Shown here: in pieces, positions 60,031-64,000 of the stretch
Numbering within the stretch: position 1 is the stretch's first letter
Layout of the letters: the number at the start of each line of letters is the position of its first letter
Assembly: GCF_041447285.1 (NCBI RefSeq)
Contig: NZ_JBGMEB010000002.1
Span: forward strand, 62,001 to 126,000
DNA length: 64,000 nucleotides
Direction of reading: 5' to 3'
Source: Methanomethylovorans sp041447285
GTDB lineage: Archaea > Halobacteriota > Methanosarcinia > Methanosarcinales > Methanosarcinaceae
Made by a program: the position numbers and the translations under genes
Notes under the pieces: model-generated
Database searches by the model: none
What the model was told of the DNA's origin: nothing
Seen by the model: only the letters and a program-made list of their open reading frames with translations

Positions 60031-60393
60031 TTGAAAACAACATGCGAGATCATGGTGCAGAAAGTTCTCCCTGCTATACGTGCGGAAATTGCACGCGTGA
60101 TGTTCTCTGAACATAGATGTACTCAGCAGGAGATCGCTGATATCCTCTGCCTTTCCAGAGCTGCTGTTTCACAATACATGAGTGAGAAAAGAGGAGCTGA
60201 AGTTGATTTTCCCGAAGAAGTCCGTGTGGAGGTAAGAAAATTCTCTGCCAGGCTTCTCAAAGGCATGGATCAAAAAGACCAAGTGCAGGGAATGTGCAAT
60301 ATCTGCAAGTTCGTGCAGCGGTCAGGCTGGTTCTATAAGAACATACCTGAAGCAGGATCATGTATTATATGTGGGGATAAAGAGCAGATTTGA
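60031..60393 (+). CDS. HTH regulator with a C-terminal Cys cluster
   Basis: 120 residues from a TTG at 60031, chosen because GGAGG (60018-60022) lies 8 bases before it; a TTG at 60010 overlaps the iscU stop without such a site. An XRE-like helix-turn-helix is clear (CTQQEIADILCLSRAAVSQY, about 30-49). The C-terminus has CNICKF ... CIICGDKEQI, two Cys pairs (C-x2-C and C-x2-C) 22 residues apart, able to bind a Fe-S cluster or zinc. In an isc operon this is a natural candidate for cluster-sensing control, but that is inference. Overlaps nre by 4 bases. Confidence 0.85.
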   Translation: MKTTCEIMVQKVLPAIRAEIARVMFSEHRCTQQEIADILCLSRAAVSQYMSEKRGAEVDFPEEVRVEVRKFSARLLKGMDQKDQVQGMCNICKFVQRSGWFYKNIPEAGSCIICGDKEQI

Positions 60394-61613
60394 GCCATAA
60401 TCAGTGTGTTCAATGCAAGGGCAGAGGATTTTGTGGGCGTCCTACATGTCCTATACTAGAAAAGTTCCGCTCTATAGAGTTATCTGTCACGGCCAGTAAA
60501 GGAGCAACTTCAATTTTTGGTGCTTCTCCTCCGGCAGTTTTCATAGGCAGGCATGATTATCCTTCTGTTATGTCGGGTCCAATGGTACCTCCTGACATGG
60601 GGGGTGATGAATCTTCCTTACTAGAGGATCCAAAGAAGCTGTTAAGCATGGATATTGGTCAGATCATTGCAGCACGTTCTAGGCTTGTGAGGGCGGGTGC
60701 CCGTATGAACGTAAAGGATGCTGCAGATCCAAGGGACCCGCTGCTTCTTAAATCTCAGGAACTGGCTCTTTCCATGACCCCTGTGGATACTGAAGCCTGG
60801 TTCAATAAGCCTCTCAGTAATAAATTGAAGTTCGATAATGTGCTCACTCCTATGGGACCATCAGGTGATCTTAAAGATTTGGACATTACTGAGAATCCTA
60901 ATGTTCCAAAGAAGGTCGATTATCTGGTATATGACGACGATGCTCTGGCAAAAGATGCAGTTTCAGAACTCATCTCGTCAAATATCTCTCAAGAGCATAT
61001 TACTCGTCTGCTTTCTATAGGCCTTCTTGGAAAAGAGCGCAAGCTAGTGCCTACTCGTTGGTCCATAACTGCAGTAGATGATATGTTCGGTAAGGAAGTA
61101 TTGCACAAAGTGCGTGATTTTCCTCAGATCAGTGATATAATGCTCTTTAGTGGAGGGGCTTTTGGTAATCATTTTGAGATCCTTTTTATCCCACGTTCAT
61201 TTTCCTATGAACTTATAGAGATATGGATGCCGAGAGCTGTATGGTCAGGAGATTCAACGTGGGTAGACGCTGATAGGGAAGGTGTGGATGGCAAAAAAGG
61301 ATATTCTAATCTTGCTGGCGGTTATTATGCGGCACGTTTAGGAGCTTTGGAGTATCTGAAGAGTATCAAGAGGCAGGCAGCTGTATTCATGGTGAGGGAG
61401 ATAAGACCTGATTACTGGGCTCCTTTGGGGGTTTGGGTAGTAAGGGAGGCTGCACGTAAGGCTTTGCAGAACCCTCCACAGAAGTTTGAGAGCATAGACT
61501 CGGCTTTATTGGAGATGTCTTCAAGGCTCAAAACTCCTATTGGATCATGGAAGCCAAAAGCAAGCTTGGTCAAAGAGCTAAAGTGTCAGAAAACTCTTGA
61601 TTTTTTCCTCTGA
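60390..61613 (+). CDS. nre: Archaeal DNA repair protein Nre
   Basis: 407-residue Nre-family protein, found in archaea and linked to repair of DNA damage; in Haloferax its absence causes mitomycin C sensitivity (established for NreA). The N-terminal zinc finger CVQCKGRGFCGRPTCPIL opens the protein and the C-terminus ends with a PCNA-interacting motif QKTLDFFL. A TTG start overlaps the preceding stop by 4 bases, so it is co-translated with the isc genes. The zinc-like four cysteines may alternatively hold an Fe-S cluster, which would explain the operon. Confidence 0.93.
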   Translation: MSHNQCVQCKGRGFCGRPTCPILEKFRSIELSVTASKGATSIFGASPPAVFIGRHDYPSVMSGPMVPPDMGGDESSLLEDPKKLLSMDIGQIIAARSRLVRAGARMNVKDAADPRDPLLLKSQELALSMTPVDTEAWFNKPLSNKLKFDNVLTPMGPSGDLKDLDITENPNVPKKVDYLVYDDDALAKDAVSELISSNISQEHITRLLSIGLLGKERKLVPTRWSITAVDDMFGKEVLHKVRDFPQISDIMLFSGGAFGNHFEILFIPRSFSYELIEIWMPRAVWSGDSTWVDADREGVDGKKGYSNLAGGYYAARLGALEYLKSIKRQAAVFMVREIRPDYWAPLGVWVVREAARKALQNPPQKFESIDSALLEMSSRLKTPIGSWKPKASLVKELKCQKTLDFFL

Positions 61614-61644
61614 TTCTATATGACTATATATTGATATATAGAAT
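61613..61644. promoter_or_regulatory. AT-rich palindrome before pit
   Basis: ATTCTATAT ... ATATAGAAT (61613-61621 and 61636-61644) with an inner CTATATAT/ATATATAG pair, 66 bases before the permease start. It contains a TATATA box and the nre stop. Possible phosphate-linked operator, or simply box A symmetry. Confidence 0.35.
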
Positions 61645-61709
61645 ATGGTACCTACATTTATCTATATCTTACTAAATTGTCCACGTAGTTAATAGGAGGA
61701 TAATGGTAA

Positions 61710-62747
61710 ATGGATATTTTTAATCCTTTTGTAATCGCTCTGCTGGCTGCGGCATTATATATGGCCTGGAACATAGGGGCTAATGATCTTGCCAATGCTA
61801 TGGGAACTTCGGTGGGGAGCGGTGCTCTTTCCCTTAAGCAGGTGATCTTGGTTGCAGCGGTATTCGAATTCTGTGGTGCTATATTTTTTGGCAAACGAGT
61901 TGTTTCGACTATTGCAAATGGTATAGTCCCATTAGATCACATTAAAATGATTGATTCTCATCTTGTTATTGTCGGTATGCTTGCGGCAATTCTGGCTGCA
62001 GGTTTTTGGGTAACATTAACCACATTCTACAATTTACCTGTCTCTACTACTCATTCTATTGTTGGGGCTGTTCTTGGTTTTGGTTTAGTTGCAGCTTATC
62101 ATGGAATTATTCCTTACAGTGAGATCCACTGGCCAGTTCTGGTTAAGATTATAGCAAGCTGGTTAGTCTCACCTTTGCTTGGTGCTCTTATTGCATATAT
62201 TCTATTCATGCTGGTGTCCCATTTTATCCTCCAACGTACTGAAGATCCTTTTGCTATTGAAAAGAAGTTCATAGCCTTTCAGACCATGACAGCATGTTAT
62301 ATGGCATTTGCTCACGGCTCAAATGACGTTGCCAATGCTATAGGTCCTTTATATGCGGGGCTCAATGTTCTGGGAATGAATAGTGACCAAATACCCACGT
62401 GGGTCATGGTTATTGGTGGGTTTGGCATGGTATTGGGACTTGCGACATGGGGTTACAAAGTAATACAAACCATTGGTACCAAGATCACTGAACTTACTCC
62501 TACAAGGGGTTTCTGTGCAGAATTCGCCACTGCTTCTGTGGTGGTGCTGCATAGTTATAGTTCTCTGCCGATCTCAACTACTCATACACTTGTTGGGTCT
62601 GTAATAGGAGTAGGTCTTGCAGGCGGTCTTGCAGCGGTTGATTTAAGTGTGATAGGAAAGATAGCAATATCCTGGATAATTACGGTGCCTGTGGCAGCGT
62701 TAACATCAGCTCTAATATTTACAGGACTTATGGGGATAGGTATTTGA
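61710..62747 (+). CDS. pit: PiT-family inorganic phosphate permease
   Basis: 345-residue inner-membrane permease with about ten helices, arranged as two repeats. Signatures are the paired GANDxANA motifs: WNIGANDLANAMGTSV near residue 25 and HGSNDVANAIGP near 200, and the STTHSIVGA and STTHTLVGS pair. It moves phosphate with H+ or Na+. ATG at 61710 with GGAGG upstream; an in-between ATG at 61704 gives only six codons. It overlaps the partner gene by 4 bases. Confidence 0.95.
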   Translation: MDIFNPFVIALLAAALYMAWNIGANDLANAMGTSVGSGALSLKQVILVAAVFEFCGAIFFGKRVVSTIANGIVPLDHIKMIDSHLVIVGMLAAILAAGFWVTLTTFYNLPVSTTHSIVGAVLGFGLVAAYHGIIPYSEIHWPVLVKIIASWLVSPLLGALIAYILFMLVSHFILQRTEDPFAIEKKFIAFQTMTACYMAFAHGSNDVANAIGPLYAGLNVLGMNSDQIPTWVMVIGGFGMVLGLATWGYKVIQTIGTKITELTPTRGFCAEFATASVVVLHSYSSLPISTTHTLVGSVIGVGLAGGLAAVDLSVIGKIAISWIITVPVAALTSALIFTGLMGIGI

Positions 62748-63436
62748 CAAAGAGGGAATATATACGCTCAGTGCTAAGCGTTTTTGCAAAATCTCCTTTC
62801 AGGCCTCTGCATGTGCATGCCACCAAAGGAGGAGATGCTGTTCGGAAGTTGGATGAGGAGCTTTCTGCTTACTTTGCCTGTGACATGCCGACAGTGGCCA
62901 GACTCAACAATGAGGTAGATATCCTAGAGCATGAAGCAGATATCATTAAACAGACTATAAGAGCAGAACTATCTTCTAGTATCATGCTGCCGGTAAATGC
63001 GGATGATCTTCTAAATTTCCTGAAGCCGCAGGACTCTATCTGCGATGAATGCCAGGACGCCGCTTACTGGCTTACTCTGCGGGATTGCCAGGTGCCAAAA
63101 GAACTTGAAGAAGGGTTCCGTGAACTAATGTCCCGGACTCTGGCAACAGTTGAAATGTATGAGCTTCTTGTAGATACTCTAAGTGAGCTTCTAGAATCTT
63201 CATTTGGAAAGAAAGATGTGGAAGAAACTCTGGAGCTTGTTGTCAAGGTTGAGGAAATGGAACATCAGGTTGATCTCATTGAGAAACAATTGATGAAAAT
63301 TATATTTGAAAAAGAAGAGTTACTGGGCGGCGGGGGCGTTTATTTCTTTGTGGAACTTACTAAGAATATAGGCAGGATTGCTGACCGTACTGAGAGTGCT
63401 GCTGATAGATTGCGTACTATGGTATTAAGGAGATGA
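62744..63436 (+). CDS. DUF47/PhoU-like phosphate transport partner
   Basis: 230-residue DUF47 (TIGR00153) protein, all-helical and PhoU-like. Visible KLDEELSAYFACDMPTVA, EHEADIIKQTIRAELSSS with the family metal-binding Glu/Asp clusters, and VEEMEHQVDLIEKQLMK. It is coded with PiT permeases in many archaea and bacteria and is thought to regulate them. Start is a TTG overlapping the permease stop. Stop overlaps the convergent oxidoreductase gene end by 12 bases. Confidence 0.92.
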   Translation: MTKREYIRSVLSVFAKSPFRPLHVHATKGGDAVRKLDEELSAYFACDMPTVARLNNEVDILEHEADIIKQTIRAELSSSIMLPVNADDLLNFLKPQDSICDECQDAAYWLTLRDCQVPKELEEGFRELMSRTLATVEMYELLVDTLSELLESSFGKKDVEETLELVVKVEEMEHQVDLIEKQLMKIIFEKEELLGGGGVYFFVELTKNIGRIADRTESAADRLRTMVLRR

Positions 63437-64000
63437 GTTTTTAACTCCTCTCCTGTGAAGGTTACCATCTGCGTTTAGAACACGCAGCATTTCTATGACA
63501 GAATAGGCTGCGCGGGTGATTCCCATGCTGCGTCGGTCAGTATCTGTGCCTGCTACGTACAGGTTTCTGATCGGTGTTCTAATATCTGCAAAATTCCCAT
63601 CAATGGTTACTGCAGCTTTTTCAGGGATGATTATCTGTTCATGTTTCATCTCTATATGTTCTTCGATACTTGGTATGGCATTGTATATTGTTTCATAGGC
63701 CATTTTTATCTCTGAACTGTTGTCCTTTTCAGGGTTCATTATAAAACTGAAACCTATCAATTGTTTTCCTTCAGGTGCGAGGGATGAGTCGTAGTTGCTG
63801 ATGGGCATTGCCCAGTAGGCTTTTTCCTTAAACCAGATCTCTGAGCCGATATAATTGAAAGCTTCCATTGTAGTGTCCAGCCCAATCCAGATCGTAAGAC
63901 TTTTTGTCTGCGCTATTCCATCAAGATCCTTGACATAAAAAGATGGCAGTTCTTCTACAAGCTGTGGCAGGTCCTTTGCAAAACCCGTGTGGATCACCAT
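63425..64000 (-). CDS. FAD-dependent oxidoreductase, C-terminal part (cut by window)
   Basis: 191 codons of an amine-oxidase/phytoene-desaturase-like flavoenzyme. The end LYVAGTDTDRRSMGITRAAYSVIEML is the conserved C-terminal FAD contact (G-D motif) of such enzymes. The N-terminal Rossmann part with the GxGxxG motif lies beyond the right edge, so the ATG at the edge is an internal Met. Substrate unknown; in methanogens similar proteins act on isoprenoid lipids or porphyrins, but this is a guess. Confidence 0.8.
   Translation of the reverse strand: MVIHTGFAKDLPQLVEELPSFYVKDLDGIAQTKSLTIWIGLDTTMEAFNYIGSEIWFKEKAYWAMPISNYDSSLAPEGKQLIGFSFIMNPEKDNSSEIKMAYETIYNAIPSIEEHIEMKHEQIIIPEKAAVTIDGNFADIRTPIRNLYVAGTDTDRRSMGITRAAYSVIEMLRVLNADGNLHRRGVKNSSP

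Overview
The window comes from a methanogenic euryarchaeon, most likely a member of the Methanosarcinaceae (inference). Supporting signs are archaeal ribosomal protein order (L11-L1-P0-L12) next to Spt5, SecE and FtsZ; a formaldehyde-activating enzyme; archaeal CDC48/VAT, RadA, archaeal phosphopantetheine adenylyltransferase, ribose-1,5-bisphosphate isomerase and Nre; an archaeal mevalonate start module; and bacterial-type MutS/MutL, which among archaea is typical of Methanosarcina relatives and haloarchaea. Start signals are archaeal: AT-rich box A elements, several apparently leaderless genes, and GGTGA/GGAGG ribosome sites elsewhere. I cannot fix the genus from the sequence.

Layout. 1-4.5 kb: translation/secretion/division block on the minus strand, with a structured leader before rpl1. 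4.5-20.2 kb: mostly housekeeping and accessory metabolism: DtdA and a Trm5-like enzyme; two DUF4405 membrane proteins; a thiamine-diphosphate enzyme paired with an aldehyde dehydrogenase (candidate 2-oxoglutarate decarboxylase plus succinate-semialdehyde dehydrogenase, an alternative TCA link); UPF0216; pentapeptide protein; R15P isomerase; an orphan 7TM sensor kinase; nitroreductase, methyltransferase, Tag glycosylase and SppA. 20.2-25 kb: accessory zone with fae divergent from an HxlR-type regulator, a transposase remnant, an array of four 68-bp repeats, and an intact ISL3 element with exact 8-bp target duplications. 25-31 kb: MetG, then an operon HMG-CoA synthase-thiolase-DUF35-CYTH preceded by its own HTH regulator. 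31-33.4 kb: a Cas4-like protein whose nuclease residues look lost, and a coiled-coil protein.

33.4-39.1 kb is the most unusual stretch. Two secreted proteins with identical 30-residue signal peptides and almost identical 5' regions carry unrelated mature parts: one a metzincin-like protease, the other a protein with a glycine-rich hydrophobic segment followed by three polytopic membrane proteins. The roughly 612-bp repeated segment (about 97% identical by eye) covers signal peptide, leader, divergent promoter region and the first 17 codons of mutS. The left copy therefore leaves a 22-codon mutS stub 3,563 bp from the real mutS. This resembles a bacteriocin/immunity-type export locus, but that role is inference.

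39-50.4 kb: mutS-mutL, cbiD-cbiE, the cobalt transporter cbiM-N-Q-O with an extended CbiO, an endonuclease IV-like TIM barrel, and PPAT. 50.6-58.4 kb: RadA, phosphoglycolate phosphatase, PRC-barrel, CDC48, DUF378, PurL, DUF192, aIF1. 58.4-63.4 kb: an iscS-iscU-HTH-nre operon in which IscU has Asp in place of one of its three cluster cysteines, followed by a PiT phosphate permease with its DUF47 partner. The right edge cuts an FAD-dependent oxidoreductase.
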